Below, piece after piece: positions 26,601 to 38,482 of a stretch of 64,000 bases of DNA. Position 1 is the stretch's first letter, and every line of letters begins with the position of its first letter. The notes under the pieces were generated by a model. It saw only the letters and a program-made list of their open reading frames with translations, ran no database searches and was not told the origin of the DNA. The DNA is from Apostichopus japonicus (taxonomy: Eukaryota > Echinodermata > Holothuroidea > Aspidochirotida > Stichopodidae). The translations under genes were made by a program, and so were the position numbers. Location of the stretch: positions 19,523,501-19,587,500 of the forward strand of contig NC_092569.1 in assembly GCF_037975245.1 (NCBI RefSeq). The letters are read 5' to 3'.

Positions 26601-27485
26601 AGCTAGACTAAAGTCAAGTATCATTTCAAAATATTTTCGCATCAACTAGAACGATCTTGAAATGTCACAGTTCCTTCTTGCGTGTTAATACTTTTATACA
26701 AAGTGGTGTCGTTGTGGAGTATAAAAACTCAGACTCGGAACATATTTCGTAATTTATAGAAATTGTCAACCAAACACCAAACCACTGCTTGAAGTTATAA
26801 CCCTTTATTAAGCCAAATTTGTTATGTTTCGTTACAGAGTTCATAATAAGAATAGCTAATTTTAAAGTATATTTTCTTATTCTTATAGGCTATGTAAATA
26901 ACTACATTGAATGGTGTCCAACAAATAAAACCTACAATGAGTGTCAACTTTGCGAGGCTACCTGTGCAGATCCTGATAGTTGTGTCAATACTTCCTGCAA
27001 AGGATCTCATTCGTGTGTCTGTCCTGACGGATATTTGATGAACGATGATAACTGCATTAGAATAGAGGACTGCGGATGTTACATCGAAAGTGAAACAGAT
27101 GGAGAGAAAGGTGTATTGTTAAAAGTAAGTATTTTCTTTCAGATTGTGATATCTATTACCAACAGTGTAACAATTTAAATGATGCTTTCAAAAACTGGGG
27201 TTAGTGGATCGATTTGCATTTGCCTCTGACCTCTTCCAACCCGCACTCTCGTCAACTTTGGATATACACACTTTTGCCAGTAAATTTAGGAAAACTGATA
27301 TATCTTGTGCGTGTTTGCAGTATTTCATCTTATCACTACTAAAAGAAACCTTTTCAAATCCCTCAAGTTACTTATGATACGTGTAACGATTTTCTACTTT
27401 CCAGGAAGGAGGAATTTACGTCTCTCCAAACTGTGACAAGAAATGTTCTTGTACGGATAATCATCTTTCGTGTGACGATAGTTAT

Positions 27486-27488
27486 TAA
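27486..27488 (+). other. In-frame stop codon in exon 6 of gene 2
   Basis: GATAGTTATTAATGCGAT here against GATAGTTATCAATGCGAT in genes 1 and 3: one C-to-T change turns Gln into a stop. Flanking codons align without gaps. Confidence 0.85.
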
Positions 27489-30400
27489 TGCGATTCTAAC
27501 GCAGATTGTGAAGAAAGGAACGGTATTTTACAATGTTACTGTCCGCCTGGGTTTAGCGGAGACGGCACACAGTGTAGGCCTACAGACGGCACATTCCCTT
27601 CTGACTGTAAAGAACTGTACAACAATGGCGAGAGAACTAGTGGCGTCTATGAAATCAAACCCACCATTTGGCCTGACTCTCCGTTTGAAGTTTACTGTAA
27701 TATGTCTGACGGGGGAGGCTGGACGGTAAGTGTGACAGTTTTTTTCAAACCAGTGATCCGCAAGCTGTTAGGTAGACGACACACAAGTCATCCATGAATA
27801 CCAAACCACGACCCACCAGAGCCCAATCTCTCATAACGGACGTTCAAAATACATAAAAGCTAGTTTGGATTGTGAATATGATGTTCGATTTGACACCCGT
27901 AAGCTAGTTTAAACAACGTTGCGGTATGTAGAACACGGGATTAGGCTGCCCTTTAGACGGAGAAAGTTGAATGCCTAATTTATTGCCACTAGGAGCGCAT
28001 TCCCTAAGATGAAGCATTCTCTGTGTTGTGTTAGTACTTTCAGGAATTTATTATTAGAAACTTCACGAAACTTTACATATTGGTTGTTCTTTGGATAAGG
28101 GTTGATTTTTTTTTGTAATTGTTATATTAACGGGCAATAGTTATGGCATCAAAATATTGGTGGTGAGAACCACTTCTAAATGACTGTAATGATGTAATAC
28201 ATGTATGTTCCTTAAGAACTGAATATTTACGTTGATTTTTTTAGGTATTCCAGCGTCGCGTTGATGATTCACAAGACTTTTATCTTTATTGGGATGACTA
28301 CAAGATTGGCTTTGGTAATCGAAGTCGGAACTTTTGGCTCGGAAATGAAAAGATATATAGCTTGACGAACCAAAGACAATATGAACTCCGGATCGACTTA
28401 GTTGGCCGTTACGGTGCCCCTTACTACGCCAAATACGAGTTCTTTCGTATCAGTGACGAGAACGATAACTTCAGGCTAGATGTTGGAAATTATTCTGACG
28501 GAGATGCAGGTAGGTTAATATCTCCCGAATTATCAATCCTATCATGTTATTTTCTTGTCAGTTTGACATAATATATATTGTTTATTTAAGAACGAAGTAT
28601 TTACAAAGAATTACGTAGTACTATTTGTATGATATAATTCACTATCCAATCACTTACTAGTTTATACACAATGTTTTGTCTTTGCTGAAAATAACAAGAT
28701 TAACTCGACGGCAGGTCCTGGTGATTAACTGTGGTAATAGTTTGTTGATCCAAGGAAGGTGCATATATCTAGTAGGTAGAAATCTCTGGACATATAGCTG
28801 GACCTTTGGACCTACGAACACTCAAAATCAAGACACTTCAGTTAGTATCATATAAACCCGCCATATCATACAGTACCTAATTATGTTTATACTTCTTTGC
28901 ATAAGGCACATACATAGGGAAAAGATTAGCAATTTATATTCGACAAGATAGACCGAACACTAGCAGTAATTGTTAATGTAATCAGACATGTAATGTAACG
29001 ACCAAATATTACAAATCCATACTCAAAAGGAAAATATGGAAATATCACAGGGTAAGATGATTATGTACCCTACGCAAATCTTCATGCACACGTACAGACA
29101 CACACGCGTGCGCACAAGCACAAACTTAAATATGCATATTGTATCATTGTACGGTGCTGGACTCCCGAGTAGCTCGTGTTTAGAGGGTACGATAACAGAT
29201 CTTGCCAATTGGGGTTGTTTTAAGTGGTAGGCTAACAATTCTAGAAATGAACGATTCGTTAAAGTTGATCTATATTGATTGATTTATTTACTCCTTCTTC
29301 TATCAAATTTATGTCAGCAATAAGTGATGTAAGCAAAGATATCACATTTATTCATACCGCCAGCATGCTAGATAAAAGTAACGATGATGAGATTATTCTC
29401 GTTCGAATACAAAACAGCTGCAGTCGACATGCGTGCTCGCCTAGAACAGCTACGTCATAAAATATCATTGTAGGTCATGTAAAAAAAGCGGAGCTTCAAC
29501 AGCTGACAGCATCAATTAAATATATTCTTAACTATTACATAACAACAATAAACCAAATACACCGTAGCTGTTCTTGTAAAGGAAAGCCGGATCACTTGTA
29601 ATATTACACTGATATAGAACTGTTGTGTATGACAATTGTCCTCTATTCCAGTCTTGAAAACTTATATAAAAATGAAAACAGATAAATAGATGACAAAACA
29701 AACTTATTAAAAATGAGGACACATGAATGAACTCCCTTTAATTTACAAACGGCAAGATCGGGGAAGTCTTGCGGTACTTATGAATATTACGATGAAAGTA
29801 GTGCATACTTCGACCATGTCGGAATTTTTTTTTATTGATTTCATCATGAAAGAAAATTCGTTACAAAAAAAACAAAAACAAAACTAAACGCTTTCACAAT
29901 ATGAACAATAGTTCAACAACATAACAAGCCAAACATAATATTTGACAACCCCTTTCCCTTCCCCTTCCCTTTCCACATATTTTCGTGTTTAATAATCATA
30001 GATAATACACGACGTTTAGTTTAACACACGTTAATCAAAATCAAAATCACATGTAATATATAATTATTGGAATAACATGTTGCTAAGTATACTGAATCGA
30101 TGCAATGAACTAATTTTTGAATTTCTTTCTGTTTCTTCTTCTATTGTTTTTATTTAACAGGTGATTCGCTGACCTACCATGATGACCAACCGTTCACTAC
30201 ACGAGACAACGATAACGATGATTATGACTATAGTTTTCTTAGCTCTGAAAATAACAACGTAGCCCGTTATTATGATGGTGCATGGTGGTACCGTGATTAT
30301 TATTGTTATTATTGTTCATCTCTCAACAGTCCCTATGATAGTTATGATATTTATTGGGATACCCTTCCAGGTTATTATTATTATTATATTCAATTTTCAG

Positions 30401-30772
30401 AGATGAAAGTTCGCGCAATCGATGAAGAACCATAAAGACCCACAACGGAGTGTATGGAACAATAACACAAGAACAATTAACAACAGTTATAATACATTGA
30501 TGTTTTTGCTCTATGTTTGTGTATCGTCATGACAATGATTTTATCATAAATTATGTTACAAAACATGCTGACTCCTTTTTTTTCTCTTTTAGTTTAGTGT
30601 AAAATTAGACAGAATTTCCATTCCATGCAAATGATTGGTAACTATGCACTATGGTTTGTGAATTGCTTACAAAATGTGTCCCCCCCCCTAATGTTCTCAA
30701 TGTTTCTACTTTTAAGTTCTGTTAATTTTTGAAACACAGAAATCAAAAGAGAGACAGTTGTTAGTTTAAAAT

Positions 30773-30778
30773 AATAAA
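30773..30778 (+). terminator. Polyadenylation signal of gene 2
   Basis: AATAAA about 340 bases past the stop of gene 2, in a block conserved with the 3' regions of genes 1 and 3 (GAGAGACAGTTGTTAGTTTA just upstream). Confidence 0.5.
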
Positions 30779-30914
30779 CGAAAAGCCATTATATAAGCAA
30801 ACATGGTGAGACCTTTCAGAGCTTGTGTTTTGCAGAATTCTATCGAAATTAGACCATTATGTCTTCTGTTCACCTTTCTGTTTAATGTATTTATATAACA
30901 TCCCTCAAATCGTT

Positions 30915-31370
30915 ACACGTTAATAGTAGTTTATAAATACGCCTGACTCTAACATGTTTATAGTCGATTTTTTAAAATACACCTAACCCTAACATGTTTA
31001 TATATGTTTTAAATACGCCTACTCCTAACTTATTTATAGTAGTTATAACGTACACCTTACCCTTACAAGTTTTAAAAACACCTTAACTTAACATGTTTTA
31101 AAATACGCCTTACTCTAACATGTTTAGATATGTTTTTAAGTACGCCTACTCCTAAACTTATTTATAGTAGATATGAAATGCACCTTAACCTAACATGTTT
31201 TAAAATACGCCTAACCCTAACACTTTATATATGTTTTTAAATACGCCTACTCCCAAACTTACTAATAGTAGATATGGAATGCACCTTACCCCAGCATATT
31301 CTTAAATACAGCTTACCCTAACATGTTCTTAAATACACCTTACACTAATTTATTACTTTAATACTTTCAA
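30915..31370 (+). repeat. Degenerate minisatellite downstream of gene 2
   Basis: About a dozen irregular units of the same 'TTTTAAATACGCCTAACCCT' family as after genes 1 and 3. This array is longer than that after gene 1 and contains repeated ATATGTTTTTAAATACGCCT sub-units. Confidence 0.8.
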
Positions 31371-32248
31371 CTGAAACTTTTTAATCGGCGATATTTTTCT
31401 TAAGGTACAAAATGAATTTCTAGCTTACTTTATACGTAAAACATTTAACTTAATTGATAGACTATCTCACTGGGGAGGGAATTCACAACTTCCTGTTTGC
31501 TTTATTTTCTATGTTTTTCTTTCACCACTATTAAAGTCTCGAACAAATTCAATGGAGCGCCCCCTTTAAATATTGTTAATTACTCAAACCCGTATGGTGG
31601 CATAAGTGTTATGTAGTGTAGTTCCGAACGCTCTAATCTCCAGAACAAGCGGCTGGTTTGAGGATAAGTCGAAGATAGAAACGGGAACACACACGCCCCT
31701 AGGAGGTGAAGTAGGCATCCGGCTCTTAAAAGATTCCAACCATTTTCTAGGTTGTAAATATGTAAATATAACCTTAAAGATGTGATATTAAATACATTTT
31801 TGCAACTAAAACAATGCGTACCAACATTCATCACGACTATAATAATTCCCCTGTCATAGTATGGTAACAACACATTAATTATTTACTGACGAAACATTGT
31901 AACACTTTATAAGATTGGTAAGTTCTCAAATCTTGGTTACCGTATTCCTATATCAACGATGATATTCCACTTCAAAATGTCTTCATGACTAATCTCTTAT
32001 ACGTTTCTTTATACGTACCAACTCAATTAAATGGTTTCTCGAAATCCTCCCGAGGGTTTGCTATAGAATATGAAGAAATGTTTAATGATGGCTTCACTTT
32101 TTCTTTTCTTTAAACCAAAATTGCAGTTCAGATTATTCCATGCCCTATGGTATGAATATTGAATACAATTCACGACAAAGTATATTTATTGTATACTCTG
32201 GCAAATTGATACCAGCCATCTAGAGAAATAGCATAAAAATGTACTTAC
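31371..32248. other. Spacer, gene 2 to gene 3, left part
   Basis: No gene recognised. A minus-strand frame of 97 codons (31580-31873) has no recognisable domain. Any further exons of the minus-strand candidate at 32249-32350 would have to lie here or beyond; none was identified. Confidence 0.4.
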
Positions 32249-32350
32249 ATGGTAAGGACTCTTAATTAGTTTAACGACAGCATCCTGAGCTCTCTCTCTC
32301 TCATGACACCCGGTCTCCCAACACGATGCGACGACGATAGGCGTTAACAT
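32249..32350 (-). CDS. Possible first exon of an unidentified secreted protein
   Basis: On the minus strand, MLTPIVVASCWETGCHERER followed by AQDAVVKLIKSPYH ends at a good donor (CAT|GTAAGTAC), phase 0. The frame is open upstream to a TTG at 32389 (KVTSFFLFFTVW before the Met), and with that extension it looks strongly like a signal peptide. A TATAAA is at 32433-32428, which would put transcription start near 32400. No homologous exon is seen elsewhere in the array and no second exon was found. It may be a real small-gene exon or chance. Confidence 0.3.
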
Positions 32351-32427
32351 CCAAACAGTGAAAAACAAGAAAAAAGAAGTTACTTTCAAAATTTATCTAC
32401 TGCCGCAAACACTAATAAATAACTGCC

Positions 32428-32433
32428 TTTATA
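32428..32433 (-). promoter_or_regulatory. TATA-like box of the minus-strand candidate
   Basis: TTTGTATAAAGGC on the minus strand lies about 78 bases before the candidate ATG at 32350, and would give a 50-base leader if transcription starts about 30 bases downstream. Confidence 0.3.
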
Positions 32434-32904
32434 CAAACGGCCCAGCTACTAGATTACTATCTCGTGGGAATTTCTGGTGAATTAAGTTACAATAATATTG
32501 AGCTTCTTTAAGATGTATCTCCTCTGTATGGAAAGTAATTTCGGAGTGTCTTCCAAAATATCCCTAATTTCGCCTTCCGAAAATAAGAAAGGACATTTTA
32601 ATTAACAAAGCCAGACCCGCTTGAGCTGCTTATTTACGTGACCAATTCCGGTCATCAGGATATTTTGAGAAGCTGGTGTATAAAAAAAGGTTTTTACCCA
32701 AATACTCTACAGATTAACAAATCCAAACAAGCACAACCTGGCGCTTAAATCCAGTCTTTCATGGAATTTCTTTAGGGAATACGGGGTTAACCAAATACTT
32801 GAACATCTCTAGCCGCGGTAAGGCTATCAATATATCCAAATATTTTTTTAATCGCATGAATTACAGCCTCTAAGATTAACCGTGACGATGTTTATATATG
32901 ATTT

Positions 32905-33000
32905 TAAAAACGCATAACTCTAACATTTGTATAGTCGTTATAAAATACGCCTTACCCTAACAACTTTTGTCAAATGGCCTTACCCGATCATGTGTTAAGC
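32905..33000 (+). repeat. Outlying piece of the downstream minisatellite
   Basis: Two or three diverged units (GTTATAAAATACGCCTTACC) about 1.5 kb from the main array at 30915-31370. The 1.5 kb between them is absent after genes 1 and 3 and may be an insertion. Confidence 0.6.
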
Positions 33001-34226
33001 ATGAAAAAATAAACTTGTTTATAGGTACGTAATATATATATACATATAAATCGTATATTGAATTAATTTAACTAATGAGACATCCCTGTCGGTGAGAATC
33101 TACAATGACATCCGTTCAGCATAAAAATCAATCCCAAATCATATTACTGTATCGCGTACTCAAACTCAGTTTCAATCAATGACGTACATATGATTTCAAA
33201 GGAGGCGCTGTGTGATTCTAATTTCTCTCGACTCGGGGCATTTTTGAAGATTTTGGGACGGGCGTCCCGAGCCCCGGTGAGGTGGTCTCATATTTAGTGA
33301 ATGCAATGGAAATAATGCCCACACTGAGATTTACACGTCCACTTCGACCGGGGTTCTAGTAGCCAATGTTGTTATTAGTTTTGTTTTACATTTGACCCTG
33401 TGACGTCATCACTGACGAAGGTACTACAAGACAACGCCAGGCACACATCCTACAAGTTCATCGGCTTCAGGTTAAGGAGGAGCAGAATGCCTGGTACACT
33501 TTTTGTTCATACACAGACACATAAAATCTCGCACACTCATCACCATGACATATAAATTTTAGACCACTATGTCCCAAATGGTAAATCTACCGCATTTGAT
33601 TGTATCACACTAAAAAATCCCTCCTCCAATGTCCACCAGTTTCAGTTACAAGTTCTGCTACAACTTTTATTCAGCCACCCTCCAAAATCCCTTTTCCGAC
33701 AAAATAGGACAAAGGCTCTGCTTGCATGGATCATAATATCGATAGTCTACACTCCTGAACTTCTTCATTTCCCTCCCCTCCCCTCGCACCCCTTTCCCAT
33801 TCCTCCTGTCCATCTCGCAATTCTCTCTGCCCTCTTTCAGTACCGCCTCTTCTCCCACTTCCCCTCCCTTCCTCACGGTAGCCTATGTAAATCACTGAAG
33901 AATCAGAAACCGCCTATACATATAGTCAATCAGGGCCATATTGGCCGATTCTACGACTGGAAGTCAACAAACGTGCTGTAGGCTGTGACTATATCTATAT
34001 ATTATCTCTTGGTGATTGCTGCACAGCGCCCTAATCCATCAGCCATCGCTCGGCATACAAATACAGTAACATAAGTACGTGCATGTAGCCTTTGTACAGC
34101 TGCATATGTTATGGAGATTTGCTTACCATAGTATCCGAACCCAATCACACTACACGGAAAGTAAAGATATGAGAGAAACCGTTAACAGTAATTAAAATAA
34201 TAGTAAGAGTTAAATTGGGATCGGAA
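33001..34226. other. Spacer, gene 2 to gene 3, right part
   Basis: No gene recognised. The block aligns with 13330-15790 and 50870-51740. A purine/pyrimidine-biased stretch lies near 33760-33870 and yields a low-complexity minus-strand open frame that I do not accept as a gene. Confidence 0.5.
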
Positions 34227-34303
34227 ATGGCCGCTCTAACCAAACCGTGGGAGAAAATGGGTCAGAACAACAGAGAATGTTGTCAACAAGGTGGAAGCAA
34301 CAT
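34227..34303 (+). pseudogene. Conserved first-exon-like sequence, copy B (donor lost)
   Basis: Reads MAALTKPWEKMGQNNRECCQ. It is the homologue of 15797-15863 and 51741-51817, but the donor GTAAGT seen in the other copies is GTTCCT here, and the following bases that match the intron of copy C are partly deleted. It is probably dead. Confidence 0.35.
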
Positions 34304-35312
34304 GTTCCTCGCTTACGTTGGCCTAACAACAACTAAGACACGCCCAATGCAGATATACTGTATCATTTGGTATGACCAGCATAGGCTTATACTAAGTGTA
34401 TTGTCCTATAGGATTTAACTTTCAGTGATGCGTTACTTAATCATACTTCAGCCTTAAGATTGACTGGTGGTTTTTATTGTAGTGCGCATGCGCGCCACAA
34501 TATTGGATATGGCAGCTGAACATACACTCTTCATAGCAATCTCAGATTCACAGCATGGCTACGCGAACAGTTAATTCTGCACACGTATATAAAAAAAAAT
34601 CTCCTTGAGTAGCAAACGTCTTCAAAACAATACGTAAAATTCTCTACTTTGGTTCGTTATTTTCGAATTGAACAGACAGGTAACATTTAATCGCATTGGG
34701 ATTAACACATCCTGCAAGAAAGTTGCAAGCAACAAATGTTAACCGTTTTTATTCGCAACGAATCTGCGTCATCTGTAATACTTCAGCTCTTGGAACATAG
34801 GCACTTGTAACGTTCTGATTGTGGTATGTCAGGTTCGAAACAGGCTTCATTCGTAATCGACAGTTTATGGTTGTAATGGTTTTAGTCATAAATTCTTCGT
34901 TTATATTGCAGACGCATGCTGGCTAGAGTACTGTTTATTAACATTAAACAATATAACCTAGCTTTGGTCCCCGTTAAAGGACCAAACGCCAAACTGGCTT
35001 CTTTGTGACCGAAAAAACTTCAAAAGGGCTGCAGTAACAATTAAAGACCCCTCTATTGAATATCAACAACTGCTTACTTTACCTTCACCGCGCACTATGT
35101 GACATGTGTTTGTATACAAATACAGTTATTCTAGTAGTGCTTATAATTGGTAGCCTTGTACTTTCTATTTGGTCTTATAGAACAACAGTGTTGAAAAGGA
35201 ACAGCCGTAATATACTCAAAGCTTACCAAAAGTTAGTAGGCCTAGGTCTATAGTTGTAGTATCTGCAGTATTCTAACTACAGTACACTGTACAGTAAGCT
35301 AGACATAACAGA

Positions 35313-35690
35313 CTTCATTGGTTACCCTTTTGTTCAAAGAGTTTCAAATTATTGTTGTTAGTTGATAAAGCCCTTCATGGCCTAGCCCCGCCCTATTTAT
35401 GTGAACTGGTTCAGTGGTAAGTTCCTGTTAGAAACCCTCGATCGGGTTATATATACTAGCGAAAAAGAAGTATGTCACAGAGTCAAAGAGTAATGGAAAA
35501 TTTCTCAGTTTTTTACATAAATATCATGCTCTTGAAAATTTAGGTCCAAGACGTTTCAAAGCTCTTCTTCCAAATTTTCGTTCTAGTCAAACTCTTAACG
35601 TCTTTAAAAGTCGCATCTAAACACATTTATTCAAAAACTGCTTTTAAACTCGAATTTTTGTAATTTTTGTATGTTAAAAGTTTTATAAGT
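35313..35690 (+). mobile_element. 3' end of CR1/L2-like LINE, copy B
   Basis: Reads LHWLP, FKLLLLVDKALHGLAPPYL and CELVQW, then after frame breaks FRSSQTLNVFKS and THLFK. The frame through LHWLP to LAPPYL is uninterrupted. This is the conserved tail of a non-LTR reverse transcriptase. It is the same insertion as at 1-310 and 53015-53380, carried along by the duplications and not inserted three times, because its junction with the FREP relic is identical. Confidence 0.72.
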
Positions 35691-35732
35691 TTCAAAGATG
35701 CAACATTATTTTATTATTTGTATTATTCGTAG

Positions 35733-37075
35733 CAGTGACGAGAACGACAACGACAGGCTAGATGTTGGAATGACGGAAATGGTATTTACTTCCCGAATTA
35801 TCAGTCCTTACCGTCAATGTTGCATCATATATTATGTTTATTTAAAAACGCAATGATAACAATAAATAAATATATATATTTTTATATTCTGTTTTGTCTC
35901 TGTGGAATATGAACTTATTAAGAAATTGATTGTAGATTCTGGTAATTCGTTCTTTGGTAATATTTTGTGGATCCAGAAAAGGAGATACCTGTTCTGCAAA
36001 AAGACTAATTTACACCTGTTAAGAAGATCTCTCCGGCCAAATAGCTAGTAGACCATTGCACCTATAAAAAATTCAGGCTTTCAAAGTTAAGGCACTTCAG
36101 TTAGTAACATATAAACCCGTCATATTATTCATAACCAAATTATTTATTTTATTCTTGGCAAAATGCACAAACAAAGTGAAAAGATTAGTAACCACACGCA
36201 TTCGAAAGAAAGATGGAATATTCATAGTTATTTTGAATGCAATCAGACATGTAATTTGAGAGCCAATCATTTTACAAATCTCTTACCCAAAAGGAAGATA
36301 CTGAAGTACCACAGTGCAGAATGATATGTACCATACGCAAATCATCACACACACGCATACGCATACGAACACCCAAAACCATGCGTGTGGTATACCGTAC
36401 CTGTTCTTGCAGAGGAAAGCCGAATCGCTTGTAAGCAACTACTTACATGCTTGACTAGAAAAACGTCGTCTTAAAATATCATTGTATTGGAATGATTGAA
36501 CTTTTGTCATGTAAGAAAAGAGGGCTTAAAGGTGTCCACATCGTAAATGAAATATATTACAGACTATAACATTACAATGGGCATAGGCAAATATACCGTA
36601 TCTGGTCTTGTATAGGAAAACCAAAAGGCTTGTAACTTTTAAGTGGAAAATTTTCTTTTATTCCCCGTCTATTTTTTAAAAGTGTAAATAAAATAAATAT
36701 AGGCTATAATAAAAACAATATAGATCACAAACTAAACTATTGGAAATGAGCACACATGAATGCACTTCCTTTAATTTACGACAGACCAGATCAAGGGTCT
36801 CTAACGTTACTTATGAATATTATGTTGTAAATAGCGTATACCTCGATCATGTAGGTAATTAACTTGAGAATTAAACAATATTAGCAATGGTTCAGTAGCA
36901 TAACAAAATATATATATATGTCTACATACATACAGGAGTTGATAATCCCTTCCAATTTCTTGTATTTCCGTTTAGTACTGATAAAATAAATAACACTGAC
37001 ATTATTCTAACACATGTCAATAAACATTTGTAATAAAACTATTTTTTCATTGCAATGGTGCATGGTAGTGCATTA
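35733..37075 (+). pseudogene. FREP gene 3' relic, copy B
   Basis: The exon 7 tail (CAGTGACGAGAACGA... from 35733) is followed by intron-7-like DNA and an exon 8 trace near 37055-37075 (ATGGTGCATGGTAGTGC). About 370 bases (36119-36490) look identical to 747-1120 of copy A, although the flanks differ by several percent. Confidence 0.68.
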
Positions 37076-37160
37076 ACCATTTTTGTTGTTCAGTGACGAT
37101 AAGTAGTGTAATAGGTAGAAAAGTTAATCGATTTCCTATTCCTAATGAAAGTGTGCAGAA

Positions 37161-37692
37161 ACGTCACGGATGGATTGTAAAATAAACCGGAGCTCTATGT
37201 TTGTTTTACAAACTCGTACGTCGGGTACACTCTCATATTTAGTGATATGATTGAGGAAACACGTGAAAACAGGATTGAGCTGTTTAAACCTTCCGTATGT
37301 ATCTATCATCACCAATGAAACGAAGTACGACATGATAGGCAGTAGCATTGAATGTCAGATCGGAGCCCTGCTGGGGAAACATGCCAACGCATGCCATGTG
37401 TTCCATATGTACCACACCAATCATTATCCAAGGACCTCGATATTGTAACCCAATGGTCAAGCATTCCCTCTCCTTCCCATGCACCCAGTAATACCTGACC
37501 ATAACAGTATGTAGTTACTCGAAGCATCTTTAATGGTTTCCTAAGATATCCGTAAACGGAAATAGACAGAACAATAGGATACATGTATACCTTGAGGTAG
37601 CACGTATTCGTTAAAGTCTTTCCTCAAACGTGTGGATGTTTTCAGAATCTATTTATTTCCGGAAACACGGTTACCTGGCATTTAATATATAT
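37161..37692 (+). repeat. 532-bp tandem duplication upstream of gene 3, copy 1
   Basis: Begins ACGTCACGGATGGATTGTAA and ends CATTTAATATATAT. The next 532 bases repeat it with only a handful of changes. Upstream of genes 1 and 4 the block is single. It lies 0.8-1.3 kb before the start codon of gene 3. Confidence 0.92.
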
Positions 37693-38224
37693 ACGTCACG
37701 GATGGATTGTAAAATAAACCGGAGCTTTATGTTTGTTTTACACACTCGTACGTCGGGTACACTCTCATATTTAGTGATATGATTGAGGAAACACGTGAAA
37801 ACAGGATTGAGCTGTTTAAACCTTCCGTATGTATCTATCATCACCAATGAAACGAAATACGACATGATAGGCAGTAGCATTGAATGTCAGATCGGAGCCC
37901 TGCAGGGGAAACATGCCAACGCATGCCATGTGTTCCATATGTACCACACCAATCATTATCCAAGGACCTCGATATTGTAACCCAATGGTCAAGCATTCCC
38001 TCTCCTTCCCATGCACCCAGTAATACCTGACCATAACAGTATGTAGTTACTCGAAGCATCTTTAATGGTTTCCTAAGATATCCGTAAACGGAAATAGACA
38101 GAACAATAGGATACATGTATACCTTGAGGTAGCACGTATTCGTTAAAGTCTTTCCTCAAACGTGTGGATGTTTTCAGAATCTATTTATTTCCGGAAACAC
38201 GGTTACCTGGCATTTAATATATAT
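37693..38224 (+). repeat. 532-bp tandem duplication upstream of gene 3, copy 2
   Basis: Second copy; the join falls within ATATATAT|ACGTCACGG, with a two-base overlap (AC) to the normal continuation ACTAGCAAG. The TATA-like AATATATATAC is therefore present in modified form at the end of copy 1 and intact at the end of copy 2, about 260 bases from the ATG. Confidence 0.92.
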
Positions 38225-38482
38225 ACTAGCAAGACGGAAACTTCCTTATTGATTATCACAATATTTCGCCAATCGACCTTTTAACCTTCATGTATCCTGT
38301 TGGACACAGTCTTCAGCTTCTAAATCTCCTGGATACCTTTGTTCAATATCTACTGACCAAGAAAAGGAAGTGAATTGATGACAAAAGCACCACAGGTGAT
38401 TTTGCTGTAAGTCAGCAATGCTCTCAAATAAAATACATTTCATTCGTGTTGTCATTCATATTATAACCAACCATTCATAATA

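Larger units (their letters stand above)
20569..30435 (+). pseudogene. FREP gene 2, with a premature stop in exon 6
   Basis: Exons: 20569-20652, 23891-23936, 25090-25256, 25751-26015, 26889-27124, 27405-27725, 28245-28509, 30161-30435. Boundaries, phases and lengths equal those of gene 1 (552 residues if read through). Domain order is the same. The codon that is CAA (Gln, in SYQCDPNA) in genes 1 and 3 is TAA at 27486-27488, which would end the protein at about residue 293, after the half fibrinogen domain and TIL module and before the EGF-like module and the full fibrinogen domain. All other exons stay open, so the lesion is recent, allelic or a sequencing error, or the short product is used. 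Exon 6 is 321 bases with phase 0 at both ends, so skipping it would keep the frame. Exon 8 has a Tyr/Cys-rich loop (WWYRDYYCYYC). Confidence 0.8.

Noticed and set aside
33667..33876. 69-codon minus-strand frame rich in Glu/Gly/Arg
   Set aside because: Low-complexity sequence in a spacer and not conserved in the homologous spacers.
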